A DNA stretch of 64,000 nt from Bacillus sp. NTK071 (GCF_017303315.1 NZ_JAFKOI010000006.1:1-64000); one strand, 5' to 3'; positions 35,691 to 45,058 are shown, counted from the stretch's first letter. The notes: generated by a model from the letters alone, not told the origin. A program made the numbers and translations.

Positions 35691-36875
35691 ATGGAAGATA
35701 ACAAAAAATCATCTACAATAGATATTTTAGAATACTTAAAAATGTTCGATGAATATAGAAAAGAGTTTGAAAAGAAGATGATTCATCCTAACATACTTAT
35801 ATGTGGAAAAACTGGTGTAGGAAAAAGTACGTTAATTAATTCAATTTTTCGTGAGCAATTAGCTGAAACTTCTGTAGGTGAGCCGGTGACTATGGGTTTA
35901 ACAAAGTATACAAAGTCAGATGTCCCAATTACCCTTTTTGATACTAGAGGTTTAGAGTTGAATGGTGAATCACGAAATGAAGTCAAGAAAGATATTACTG
36001 AAGAAATTAACCATAGGAATAAATCAACTGATGTATCTGAGCACATGCATATTATGTGGTATTGTATTTCAAATGAATCTGACAGGCTCGAACCTGTTGA
36101 AGAGGAGTGGATTCGTCACTTTTCTTCAAAAATGAAAGTAATCCTTGTTTTAACAAAAACGTATAGCCAAAATGAAGAATTTCTTGTTTCACTTAAAAAT
36201 ATGGATTTTCCTATTATTGATATTAAACAAGTTTTAGCGGATGAAAAGGATTTGCTGGGTGGAAATAAAATACCTGCGCATGGTTTAGTAGAGTTAACCC
36301 AAAGAACATATGAAGCATTACCCGATGCTGTAAAGTATGCTTTTGCAAATGCCCAAGCTGTTGATGCCACAACGAAAGAAAAGGAAGCTAAGAAATGGCT
36401 GTATCTACATCTTACTACATCCGGGGCAGCAGGGTTAATCCCACTCGGTGGAGATTTACTTGCAGTGTGGGGAACGCAAGTATGGATGCTCAGTCATATC
36501 AGCTCAATTTTTGGCTTGCCGAAAGACAAGAAATTCTCTATAGAGTTGATTAAAGCAATAACTGGCGGGACGTTAGGGGCTGCTGGACCTAAAGGGTTAG
36601 CTAAAGTAAGTGAAAGTATAGCTACGAAGCTAGGAAAAGAAGGGCTTAAACAAGTCTTGAAAAATAGTAACCTTATTATTAAAGCAGCTTCAGCAGGTTC
36701 CTCTATTGTTGCTACATTGATCATTGGAAATACTTTTATAAGTGCATGTAAAAAAGTTGTTAGTGAAAATCTAACTGAACAGCTTACTAGTGAGGAAATT
36801 AAAGAGTTACTTCAGAAAGCGTATGAGGAAGAATATCACCGTCGTAAAGATGGTGGATTTGATGAAGATTTGTAG
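35691..36875 (+). CDS. P-loop GTPase with DUF697-like membrane-associating C-domain
   Basis: 394 aa. The G1 loop GKTGVGKST (39-47), G3 DTRG (near 84) and a G4 variant LTKTY (not NKxD) mark a TRAFAC/Era-like GTPase. Residues 235-360 are Gly/Ala-rich hydrophobic helices (LIPLGGDLLAVWGTQVWM) of the DUF697/YcjF type. Such proteins may act at membranes; in defence islands GTPases of this kind are suspected abortive-infection effectors. That role is inferred. AGGAGGAG precedes the ATG. Confidence 0.78.
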   Translation: MEDNKKSSTIDILEYLKMFDEYRKEFEKKMIHPNILICGKTGVGKSTLINSIFREQLAETSVGEPVTMGLTKYTKSDVPITLFDTRGLELNGESRNEVKKDITEEINHRNKSTDVSEHMHIMWYCISNESDRLEPVEEEWIRHFSSKMKVILVLTKTYSQNEEFLVSLKNMDFPIIDIKQVLADEKDLLGGNKIPAHGLVELTQRTYEALPDAVKYAFANAQAVDATTKEKEAKKWLYLHLTTSGAAGLIPLGGDLLAVWGTQVWMLSHISSIFGLPKDKKFSIELIKAITGGTLGAAGPKGLAKVSESIATKLGKEGLKQVLKNSNLIIKAASAGSSIVATLIIGNTFISACKKVVSENLTEQLTSEEIKELLQKAYEEEYHRRKDGGFDEDL

Positions 36876-37032
36876 ATTAAAAATAGCACATCCCTAATGC
36901 CCTAATGGACTCGTATATTATTCACTTTAGATAGGGAGTTCCTGTAAATGTATTATGATAATTTTGGCAAATAATTCATTCTCTTTATATTTAGGTTAGT
37001 ATTATAAGTTAGCCATATTAAGGAGTGAAAAC

Positions 37033-37545
37033 ATGCTGAAACCTAGTCATAGATATTGGGCAAATGATGAAAATGTTGCAGTCGAATTTGATAATGATGT
37101 TAAGCCCGCATATAGATATATCTTGGAATGTATACGGGATGAACAAGGAAAAATAGTAACCTTTATAATGTTAAATCCTAGTATTGCAAACTCTAATATT
37201 TTAGATGTGTGGCCTTTGCTAAGAATTGGGGGTTTGGAGGTATGACTATTTTAAATCTCTTCGCATATATTACACCTTACCCAGAAGACCTGCTTATATT
37301 AGATGACCCAGTTGGTGAAAGAAATGACGAAATTATTGAAATCATAACTGATGTTTCAGATGAAATTGTATATGCATGGGGGGGCAGGATACGGCCATTA
37401 CCATGGAAGGGATAAATATATTGTAGAAAAGTTAAAATGCTATGAGCCTAAATGTATATTGAAGTCAAAAAAAGGTCATCCACGCCATCCACTATATTTA
37501 AATAAGGAGTTAGAGTTGGTGATATTTTATATATTAAAACCATAG
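37033..37545 (+). pseudogene. DUF1643 family gene, broken by two frame changes
   Basis: The start with GGAGTG ribosome site encodes FIMLNPSIANSNILD, then about 14 bp appear to be missing near 37205, and the next frame continues CVAFAKNWGFGGMTILNLFAY. A second shift at the G-run near 37379-37385 leads to GYGHYHGRDKYIVEKL and HPLYL. Together these cover the whole DUF1643 family, whose function is unknown. 37546-37831 has no gene. Confidence 0.75.
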
Positions 37546-37831
37546 TACCTGTCCCTAGAGCTCTCATTTAAGGCATTTGGTACTAGTTAAAATAAACAAC
37601 ATGGCTTATTTTTCATCCAAAGTTTACTGGATACAAAGCTAAAAACCATCAGCCCCGCGTTCGTTTTATCGGTCTGCTGTTCAAAACTCACGTTTGAATC
37701 TAAGAAGGTTCAAGCGTTTTTTATTAAAATAATGAGATAAATTTTGAGTAGAGCTAACTTATCTAAAACTATTACATTCATATTTTACTTAAAGTGTTGT
37801 TATATACCTATATTTACATAGGAGGGGTATT

Positions 37832-39169
37832 ATGGGCGGAGAGGTTAATTACGAGTTAAAAGAATATTTAGAGGAATATTATTATTCCTTAAGAGAAATG
37901 GAAAATGTCAGGATATATGATGAAAGTAAAGTTAGAGATAGGAATCCTTCTCAAAGAGATTATTCTAGAGTTTTATATTCACCTTCTTTCCGAAGGTTGC
38001 AAGGAAAGATGCAGCTTTTAGGAGTGCAAAGTGATCAATTTTATAGGAACCGACTAACTCATAGCCTAGAAGTAGCACAAATCGCTAGGTCTATTGCTGA
38101 AAAACTTCGAAGAGATTCTGGATTAAATGACGTATTTATAGATGATATTTACATTGTAGAAGCTGGTTCATTAGCTCATGACATAGGAAATCCACCTTTT
38201 GGCCATCATGGAGAGAGAGTACTTAATGAACTAATGAGAGATAAAGGTGGTTTTGAGGGTAACGCTCAAACTGTCCGTGTGCTTCAAAATTTGGAAAAGA
38301 AGTTACCTAAAAGTAGAGGATTAAATCTTACTCTAAGAACTTTGTTTAGTGTGGTTAAGTATTATGTTCCATATAATTACGAAGGAGATTCTAAAATTAA
38401 AAAATTCATTTATCAATCCACTTTTGATAGATTACAGAAACAAATCGAGAATAAGTCTATAGAACCACGGACAATAGATGTCCAAATCGTTGATATAGCA
38501 GATGAGATTGCATATGCGGCTCATGATTTAGAGGATGCTCTTAGTCTAAAATTATTTAATATTGATGAATTTATTTTTGAATTGAAACAGGGTAATAATA
38601 TTCATACACTTAATGAGTTTGAGAGGATCGTTGAAAAAGCAAAAGAGTTTGCTTTTTCAGCGGACAATTACCATTCATCAGAAGAATTTGGTTTGTTATT
38701 TAGAAAAGAAGTAACTTCAAATCTGGTAGATATTTTGATAAAAGATATCGGGCTAGTAGAAGTGGATGAAATTTTCAAAAAAGAAACTGGAACCTCACAT
38801 TCAAAAGAGGTTGGTTTTTGTAATTTAAAAGACTTAGCTAAAGGGCTAAAGGACAAGACTTTTGAATGTATAAATCGAAGTAATATTGTCCAAGTTTACG
38901 AAAAACAAGGTGAGAAAGTGATAAAAGGATTATTTACTGCTTTTAACGATGAAAAGTTTAATAAGGGAAATCTTTTGTTACCAGTGGAATATCGAATGTT
39001 TGACGAGGAAGAAGAGTCTCGTGAAAGAGTAATTGCTGATTATATATCAGGGATGATGGATTCATTTGCTATTAATACATTTACTAAGTTGTTTGGTTCA
39101 AACTCATTAGAGAAACTATATGACAAAGAATACTTTGGTGACTATAACAACCATATGAGCGATAAATGA
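37832..39169 (+). CDS. Deoxyguanosinetriphosphate triphosphohydrolase-like protein (HD domain)
   Basis: 445 aa. The HD metal site is intact: His77 in NRLTHSLEVAQ, His116-Asp117 in SLAHDIGNPPFGHHGE, and Asp in IVDIADEIAYAAHDLED. This is the dGTPase/SAMHD1-like family, which removes triphosphate from dNTPs. Bacterial dGTPases can act as anti-phage proteins by draining dGTP; given the island setting, that role is likely but unproven here. AGGAGGGG precedes the ATG. Confidence 0.87.
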   Translation: MGGEVNYELKEYLEEYYYSLREMENVRIYDESKVRDRNPSQRDYSRVLYSPSFRRLQGKMQLLGVQSDQFYRNRLTHSLEVAQIARSIAEKLRRDSGLNDVFIDDIYIVEAGSLAHDIGNPPFGHHGERVLNELMRDKGGFEGNAQTVRVLQNLEKKLPKSRGLNLTLRTLFSVVKYYVPYNYEGDSKIKKFIYQSTFDRLQKQIENKSIEPRTIDVQIVDIADEIAYAAHDLEDALSLKLFNIDEFIFELKQGNNIHTLNEFERIVEKAKEFAFSADNYHSSEEFGLLFRKEVTSNLVDILIKDIGLVEVDEIFKKETGTSHSKEVGFCNLKDLAKGLKDKTFECINRSNIVQVYEKQGEKVIKGLFTAFNDEKFNKGNLLLPVEYRMFDEEEESRERVIADYISGMMDSFAINTFTKLFGSNSLEKLYDKEYFGDYNNHMSDK

Positions 39170-39434
39170 TCTGTAACAAAAAAATCAGCAAACTGGAGCA
39201 GCTTTGTTACAAGTGAAATGACATAATTTTTGATATGCTTTTGCTCATTTATATTTCTATCATTCTAATAAGAGTAGGCGGAAGCAGCCTAATAAAAATT
39301 GCTTTTTTAAGTCGATGCTATTTTTCTTTATTTAACTTGGTAAATCCATGGGCTGCTTGATGTAAGCAACCTTAAACCTCTTTAATAGATAAGAATGTGA
39401 ATTCAAAAATATTTTGAACCCTGGGGTGACTCCA

Positions 39435-40340
39435 ATGATAAGAATTGGATATATTTCTACCAATCAAAATCGTGCCGAAAAACTAGGAGAGTTATTAGGT
39501 TCAAACTATGTAATTGAAACTATTGAATCAGTAACATTTAATAGTAGTAGTCCTAGTAGTATACTGGCATTAATTAGGCTTTGCGATGTTATAGTAGCGG
39601 ACGTAGGAAAAGGAAGTAACAATGTTTTTTATGAAATTGGTTTAGCACATGGGCAAGGCAAGCCTGTTATTATTGTAACCAATAGTAAGAATGAGTTGCC
39701 TGCAAACCTTAGGGGACAGAAGTGTTTTAGGTATACGGATACTCATGAAGGTCTTAAAAACCTTGTATTTTCTATAAAAGAAATTATTAAAAGTGAAGAC
39801 ACACTTTTAGGGTTACGGGGGCCAATAGATCGATTTGACTTACCAGTATTCTCTAATCAAACTAATACTTTAAGTGTACGAGAGTTATTTAAATATGAAG
39901 GCGTAAGAAAATTCTACGCGCTTAAACAGTGGTTTACAAATATGGCAAGTAATATACCAGGTTGGAGTGTTGTCGAACCGGGGAAAAATGATCCTGGAAT
40001 GTTTGACCTTCTGATTTGGAATAGTATAAATGACTTCGACATTAGGACACTTGGTAACCCCATTGCAGTGGAATTTAAATCTGCGTTAAATAAAGATCAA
40101 GCATGCCAAATTATTGATATGACATTGAAGTCAGGTGTGAAAAGTCTGTTATTCATTACGCTTGGAAAAAATAGTTCTACATATTATAAATTTATTAGTA
40201 AGATTCAGAGTGAAACAGGCGCTGTAATAGTTCTCTTAAACAGGGATGATTTAATAGACATAACATCACCAGAAAGTCTACTAAAATTAATAAAAGTGAA
40301 AATCCTCCATGGCCATTACGAGGAGGATGGAAATGTTTGA
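39435..40340 (+). CDS. Nucleoside-deoxyribosyltransferase-like domain fused to PD-(D/E)XK nuclease
   Basis: 301 aa from the ATG behind GGGGTG; a TTG 21 bp earlier is an alternative. Residues 1-125 have the deoxyribosyltransferase/TIR-like pattern DVIVADVG...NNVFYEIGLAHGQGKPVIIV with the family glutamate. Residues 165-300 have a PD-(D/E)XK core: GMFDLLIW (Asp near 189) and AVEFKSA (Glu-Phe-Lys, near 213). It may sense or cleave a nucleotide and trigger DNA cutting; this is inference. It overlaps the next gene by 8 bp. Confidence 0.72.
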   Translation: MIRIGYISTNQNRAEKLGELLGSNYVIETIESVTFNSSSPSSILALIRLCDVIVADVGKGSNNVFYEIGLAHGQGKPVIIVTNSKNELPANLRGQKCFRYTDTHEGLKNLVFSIKEIIKSEDTLLGLRGPIDRFDLPVFSNQTNTLSVRELFKYEGVRKFYALKQWFTNMASNIPGWSVVEPGKNDPGMFDLLIWNSINDFDIRTLGNPIAVEFKSALNKDQACQIIDMTLKSGVKSLLFITLGKNSSTYYKFISKIQSETGAVIVLLNRDDLIDITSPESLLKLIKVKILHGHYEEDGNV

Positions 40341-40866
40341 TTTAGAGGTATATAAGGAGAGGCTTATAGCAGTGACTAACTCTACTACAAATACAGAAAA
40401 AGGAGAATCGTTTGAATTATTGGCAGAGTATCTTTTTAATTGTCTTTCTGGAATACAGGTTAGGGAAAGAGATATTCTAATGCCCTCAGAAGAAATTGAT
40501 TTACTACTTTGGAACGCACGTACTGAGGAAGTTTTAGGCCCATGGGATGCTACAATTTTGGTAGAATGTAAAAACTGGTCTTCTCCAGTTGGATCTAGTG
40601 TATTAGATAACTTTATTATGAAGTTAAGAAGAAGAAGGCTATCGACAGGGATATTTATTGCAGCTAATGGAGTAACAGGTGACTTTGTAAATGGGAACAA
40701 TCAATTAAGAGGAGCGGTGGCTATATTACACGAAGCATTAAGCATGGAGGGAATTAGGATTATCGTTATAAGGATGGCTGATTTACAAGGAATATTATCC
40801 ATAGATGATCTTCGTGAGTTGATAAAAGATAGATACTGTAAATTGATTATGAGAAAAGTATTTTAG
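40333..40866 (+). CDS. PD-(D/E)XK restriction endonuclease-like protein
   Basis: 177 aa. The start ATG lies 6 bp after AGGAGG and overlaps the previous stop (ATGTTTGA). The nuclease core is EEIDLLLWN (Asp near 54) and ILVECKNW (Glu-Cys-Lys, near 77), as in Mrr-type and Holliday-junction-resolvase-like restriction domains. Translational coupling to the fused protein before it implies one two-subunit system. Confidence 0.78.
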   Translation: MFDLEVYKERLIAVTNSTTNTEKGESFELLAEYLFNCLSGIQVRERDILMPSEEIDLLLWNARTEEVLGPWDATILVECKNWSSPVGSSVLDNFIMKLRRRRLSTGIFIAANGVTGDFVNGNNQLRGAVAILHEALSMEGIRIIVIRMADLQGILSIDDLRELIKDRYCKLIMRKVF

Positions 40867-41260
40867 CACTCCAGTTTAGTCAGGAAAAGAAAAAAGGGAT
40901 GGTCCTTAGTTACTTTTTAAAAAGAATAAGATTTTTTATGATTAGCTTCAGTGGAAATTTTCATACGTACTTCTAAGGTGTAGGTTAGGATAGTGATGGA
41001 ATATTTATATAATCTAGTTACTCTAGGTGAACCCATAGGAGGCATTACTTCTATAACACTGCTCTTATGACTGGATTTTGACTGTATACTGTTCATAAAT
41101 ATTGATAGCGTATTTAACCTCATTCTTAAACGTAAAGTTTTAAACACCGATAAAACAGGTGTTTCACCTCTTATAATTATGTATTTAATGTGCTCAGGGA
41201 ATGGGCGGCATTCCACCCATGCTTATCAAGGTGATAATAGCAGAACAAAATGTAATTATA

Positions 41261-41296
41261 GTTGTTGACGAATTGTTGACCGAATACGTCAACAAC
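41261..41296. repeat. Inverted repeat near the right island end
   Basis: GTTGTTGACG (41261-41270) and CGTCAACAAC (41287-41296) are perfectly complementary across 16 bp; a further AAAATGTA outside pairs if six bases are skipped. It lies 102 bp inside attR and may be a binding site of the lost integrase/excisionase or a transposon end. In 40867-41397 I see no gene. Confidence 0.55.
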
Positions 41297-41397
41297 TACA
41301 TTTTACAATCATAATTAATCATACACTTAATTAATAAAATTCAGTTATACCGGGCTTCTTTATCCCTTATCACTATCAATACTATTAAGAAATCGTG

Positions 41398-41443
41398 ACT
41401 GGCAGTGTAGAGGTCAGCGGTTCGAGCCCGCTATGCTCCATCA
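41398..41443 (+). repeat. attR-like 46-bp direct repeat of the tRNA-Ala 3' end
   Basis: Identical to 21329-21374 over 46 bp and not part of a complete tRNA gene: the 5' half is absent. It marks the right boundary of the island; base composition changes from AT-rich to the core level after it. Confidence 0.92.
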
Positions 41444-41451
41444 CTATAATA

Positions 41452-41499
41452 GAAAGAGCCTTTCATCGTTCAAATCGAACATATGGAAGGTTCTTTCTT
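41452..41499. terminator. Intrinsic terminator beyond attR
   Basis: GAAAGAGCCTTTCAT and ATGGAAGGTTCTTTC form a long, nearly complete stem. By position it may be the original tRNA-Ala terminator, pushed 20 kb downstream by the island. Confidence 0.6.
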
Positions 41500-41672
41500 A
41501 TATGATCAAAAATAGTCCTCATTAGCTTAACATAGGAAATTATTGTTAAAATAGTAACTTAGAATCTAAAAGGGAAAATCACTCACACACGATATACTAT
41601 TTGTTAGACCTACTAAAAACTATAAGTAAACATTCAACAGAAGTATGAATGAGCAAAAGGAGGAAATCGCTC

Positions 41673-42608
41673 ATGAAACACCGCAACCTAGGAAATACCG
41701 GAATAAAAGTCTCCGAGATCGGATTCGGAGCATGGCAACTAGGTAATGAAAAAGACTGGGGAAAGATGACAGAGGATGAAGCTATTCATTTAGTGAGGAA
41801 CGCGATGGATTCCAGGTGTACTTTCTTTGATACTGCTCCTAATTATGGAGCTGGGAAAAGTGAAGAGCTGCTTGGTAAAGCGTTTAAAGGAAAAAGAGAT
41901 CAGGTGGTCATTAGCAGTAAATGTGGCCATCACTCGAATGGTGAACAAAACTTTGACCCTGATAAATTGATGGAATCAGTAGAAGGTAGTTTACGAAGGT
42001 TACATACCGATTATCTTGATAGTCTTCTCCTTCATAATCCGCCATTCACCACCCTTAATGGAAACAGCCCGCAGTTTGAAGTACTGGAAAAACTGAAAGA
42101 GCAAGGGAAGATCAGAGCATATGGCGCTTCGGTAGATACTGGAGTAGAGATGAATGAACTATTAAATAAAACGGATAGTCAGGTTATTGAGGTTATGTTT
42201 AATCTCTTTCATCAAGAACCAGCGGCTGCTATACAAGCAGCTGAACAGCAAGGAGTTGGCGTGATCACCAAGGTTCCGCTCGATTCTGGCTGGCTGACAG
42301 GCAAGTATGATGCGACTAGTCGATTTAGCGGAATTAGAAGCAGATGGAGTGCAGAGGAAATTGAACGAAGAGGAAGGTTAGTAGATCAAGTTCGACGAAT
42401 TCTGGGAAATGATATTCCAATGGCACAAGCAGCACTGCAATTTATTCTTTCCTATCAAGAAGTGTCTACCATTATCCCTGGAGCAAAAGATATTCAACAA
42501 TTCAACCAGAATATCGCGGCATCAGAAGGCAGCTTATCCATAGACATCATCAACGAGTTAAAGGATATTTGGGCTGAAGAAATAAAGGATTCCAAGCTAC
42601 CCTGGTAA
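41673..42608 (+). CDS. Aldo/keto reductase
   Basis: 311 aa from the ATG behind AAAGGAGG. The family tetrad is recognisable: Asp in FFDTAPNYG with Tyr, Lys in ISSKCG and His in LLLHNPP; a C-terminal IIPGAKD nucleotide-binding segment follows. It is an NAD(P)H-dependent oxidoreductase of the YqkF/AKR type with unknown substrate. It is monocistronic with a very strong terminator. Confidence 0.9.
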   Translation: MKHRNLGNTGIKVSEIGFGAWQLGNEKDWGKMTEDEAIHLVRNAMDSRCTFFDTAPNYGAGKSEELLGKAFKGKRDQVVISSKCGHHSNGEQNFDPDKLMESVEGSLRRLHTDYLDSLLLHNPPFTTLNGNSPQFEVLEKLKEQGKIRAYGASVDTGVEMNELLNKTDSQVIEVMFNLFHQEPAAAIQAAEQQGVGVITKVPLDSGWLTGKYDATSRFSGIRSRWSAEEIERRGRLVDQVRRILGNDIPMAQAALQFILSYQEVSTIIPGAKDIQQFNQNIAASEGSLSIDIINELKDIWAEEIKDSKLPW

Positions 42609-42642
42609 ATATGATCAGATAAAGAACAATATGCGTGGAATT

Positions 42643-42701
42643 GAGGTGCCTGATCCTCGATACGTTAGCTTAGTAACGTATCGGGATCAGGCACCTTTTT
42701 T
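42643..42701 (+). terminator. Very strong intrinsic terminator
   Basis: AGGTGCCTGATCC and GGATCAGGCACCT, plus inner CGATACGTTA/TAACGTATCG, form a stem of over 20 bp with a T-run. The GGTGCCTGA type of stem recurs between genes in Bacillus. Confidence 0.92.
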
Positions 42702-42894
42702 CCATATAATGCTGTCTACTTCAGGATAACGCCTTTTACGTAACAATAAATAATCGTTTTCCACACATCGAAATTCGCATCTAAAGGACGACAAATAAAG
42801 TTTTCTCAATTCTAATGTAGTCTTATCATGTATAGTAAAGGCATAATGTAGTAAGAGTATAGACGGACCTAAATATAATCAAGGGGGAAATCGA

Positions 42895-43746
42895 ATGCGT
42901 AGGATCATCTTATCAACCGAAAGCGGTGCAGACGTACCGGGTGATTTAGCTGAAGAGTACGATGTTCAAGTCGTTCCCATGCACATCATTATGGATGGAG
43001 AGGATTATTTAGACGGTTCATTGCCGGTCCAGGATATTTATGACTATTACGGACGTACCAAGAAAATACCTTCTACCACCTCTACAAATGCTCATGAGTA
43101 TCAAGAGTTCTTCGCAACTATAAGAGAGAATTTCCCAGACTGCACTATTATACATATTGGATATACATCAAAAGCGTCTTCTTCTTTTCAGAATGCTGTT
43201 ATTGCTGCGAAAGAATTTGAAGACGTTTTTCTCATTGATGCTCTAAACGTTACGGGTGGACTAGCTGCGATTGTATTGTATGCCGCTAAAGTATTAGAAA
43301 AAGAACCTGATATTGAACCGGAACACTTAGTTGAAGAAATAGAGGCAATTGTTCCTAAATCAAGGCTCGTTTTCATTCCAGGTAGCCTCGAGTTTCTTAA
43401 AGCGGGAGGGCGTGTTAGCAATATGGCTTCTCTGATTGGAGCTTTGTTGAAAATAAAGCCATGCATTGAGTTGAAGGATGGAAAGCTGATGTCTACAAAG
43501 AAGTATCGGGGAAAAATGAGTGGTGCTAGTGAAAAGCTTTTGAAAGATTACTTAAATGAATTCAACATCGTTCGAGAGCAGCTTTATTTTATCTACTCTA
43601 TCGGACTCGATGAAACGATTAAGCAGCGGATGGATGAGCTTGCGAAAGAAAACGGCTTCCAGAATATACGATGGATTCAAGCGGGCGGTATGATTTCGAC
43701 TCATTCTGGAGCCGGGGGCTTCGGTATTGCAGGATTAGAGCAATAG
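42895..43746 (+). CDS. DegV family fatty-acid-binding protein
   Basis: 283 aa. Typical DegV features are the N-terminal STESGADVPGDLAEEY, TSTNAHEY loop, IHIGYTSKASSSFQNA and the C-terminal HSGAGGFGIA glycine motif. DegV (FakB) proteins hold a fatty acid for phosphorylation by FakA and incorporation into phospholipid. AGGGGG precedes the ATG. It is a single gene; no fakA is nearby. Confidence 0.92.
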   Translation: MRRIILSTESGADVPGDLAEEYDVQVVPMHIIMDGEDYLDGSLPVQDIYDYYGRTKKIPSTTSTNAHEYQEFFATIRENFPDCTIIHIGYTSKASSSFQNAVIAAKEFEDVFLIDALNVTGGLAAIVLYAAKVLEKEPDIEPEHLVEEIEAIVPKSRLVFIPGSLEFLKAGGRVSNMASLIGALLKIKPCIELKDGKLMSTKKYRGKMSGASEKLLKDYLNEFNIVREQLYFIYSIGLDETIKQRMDELAKENGFQNIRWIQAGGMISTHSGAGGFGIAGLEQ

Positions 43747-43988
43747 GACGGGTAGAATGAGACGTTAACTTAAAAACCAGGAGAATTCACCGATTAAGGG
43801 CTGAGTAAAATGATGAATGGCGAGAATGATACTCGCTCTTCTTGCTCGATTCTATCCAACTATTTACACATCTTTCATTTAGGATTTATTTCCCATTTTT
43901 CTACTCATAAGGACATTCCAATTGCGAATCAACGGGAGGAAGAGTAACGTGTCTCCATGTTAGAAGTAATTGTAGGAAGGTGGATGAA

Positions 43989-44858
43989 ATGATGAAAGAT
44001 GGTTATGTGAAAGTGAATGAGGTCAATCTTCATTACGTTACTGAAGGAGAAGGCGAATTGATGCTGTTTCTCCATGGTTTCCCTTATTTCTGGTATAACT
44101 GGCACCACCAAATGGAAGAGTTTTCAAAGGATTACCGTGTTGTTGCGGTTGATATGAGAGGGTACAACTTATCTGACAAGCCGAAAGCAATTTCGTCCTA
44201 CGAGATGTCCACTCTAGTCGAAGATGTGAAGCAGCTGATTGAAGCTTTCGGGGAGAAGGACTGCATCTTAGTAGCTCATGACTGGGGCGGGGCGATTGCA
44301 TGGACGTTAGCTTATACCGCGCCTGAATATGTGAACAAATTGATCATGTTCGATGCGCCTCATCCCTATACATTCAGACGAGAGCTAGCAGAGAACCCTG
44401 GACAACGAGAAGCAAGCCGTTATATGGCGTATTTCCAGCGAGAGGATTCCCATGAAGGATTGCTTGAGAATAACGCGGAACGATTAAGGAACATGATGAC
44501 GATTCCTGGGAAGAAAAAAGGGTATTTAACCGAAGAAGATGAGCAGAAGTACATAGAGGCATGGACCAAGCCGGATGCGATGAAGGCAATGCTTCATTAT
44601 TATCGTGCTATTTCCTTCTATCCGTTCGAGGAACATGTTCAAAAGCCGTTAGAACTATCGTATCAAATGTTCGAATCGCCAACGCTGATCATTTGGGGTG
44701 ACGCGGATGCTGCTTTTGAAAATAGTAATTTGGACGGGCTGGAAGATTATGTTCGTGACCTTACCATTCACAGAATGGAAGGGGTAAACCATGCCCCGCA
44801 TCATGAGAAGCCGGATATGGTGAATCAGTATATGCGCGACTTTTTAAAAGTGACGTAA
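43989..44858 (+). CDS. Alpha/beta hydrolase, epoxide hydrolase/haloalkane dehalogenase-like
   Basis: 289 aa; the ATG at 43989 lies 6 bp after AAGGTGG, with neighbouring GTG and ATG alternatives. HGFPYFWYNW, DMRGYNLSDKP, nucleophile aspartate in HDWGGAI (instead of Ser), acid in IWGDADAAF and His in VNHAPHHEKP indicate the epoxide hydrolase-like group that forms an alkyl-enzyme ester. The substrate is unknown. Confidence 0.85.
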   Translation: MMKDGYVKVNEVNLHYVTEGEGELMLFLHGFPYFWYNWHHQMEEFSKDYRVVAVDMRGYNLSDKPKAISSYEMSTLVEDVKQLIEAFGEKDCILVAHDWGGAIAWTLAYTAPEYVNKLIMFDAPHPYTFRRELAENPGQREASRYMAYFQREDSHEGLLENNAERLRNMMTIPGKKKGYLTEEDEQKYIEAWTKPDAMKAMLHYYRAISFYPFEEHVQKPLELSYQMFESPTLIIWGDADAAFENSNLDGLEDYVRDLTIHRMEGVNHAPHHEKPDMVNQYMRDFLKVT

Positions 44859-44866
44859 ATGAATTT

Positions 44867-44898
44867 AGGCTGTCCTTACATAATGGGGCGGCCTTTTT
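44867..44898 (+). terminator. Intrinsic terminator
   Basis: AGGCTGTCC and GGGGCGGCCT form an imperfect stem followed by TTTT, just after the hydrolase gene. Confidence 0.6.
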
Positions 44899-45058
44899 GT
44901 ATGAAGGGAAGTTGGGATGCTTTGGTGTATTCTCTGAAATAGAGGGTAAGGAGAGCTTGCCCTTCAGCTTTTTATAGCTACTTATAGGGAAATAGAACCA
45001 TAACGTTCTACTGTACAGTTTGCGCATTATCACTTACAATTAGAAAGAGGTGATTGAT

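Noticed and set aside
40917-41216. 99-codon minus-strand frame near attR, possible gene remnant
   Set aside because: No recognisable motif or ribosome binding site; both strands of the region look non-coding.
21375-41397. Integrase or transposase gene in the island
   Set aside because: No frame shows tyrosine or serine recombinase or DDE motifs; mobility genes seem to be lost.
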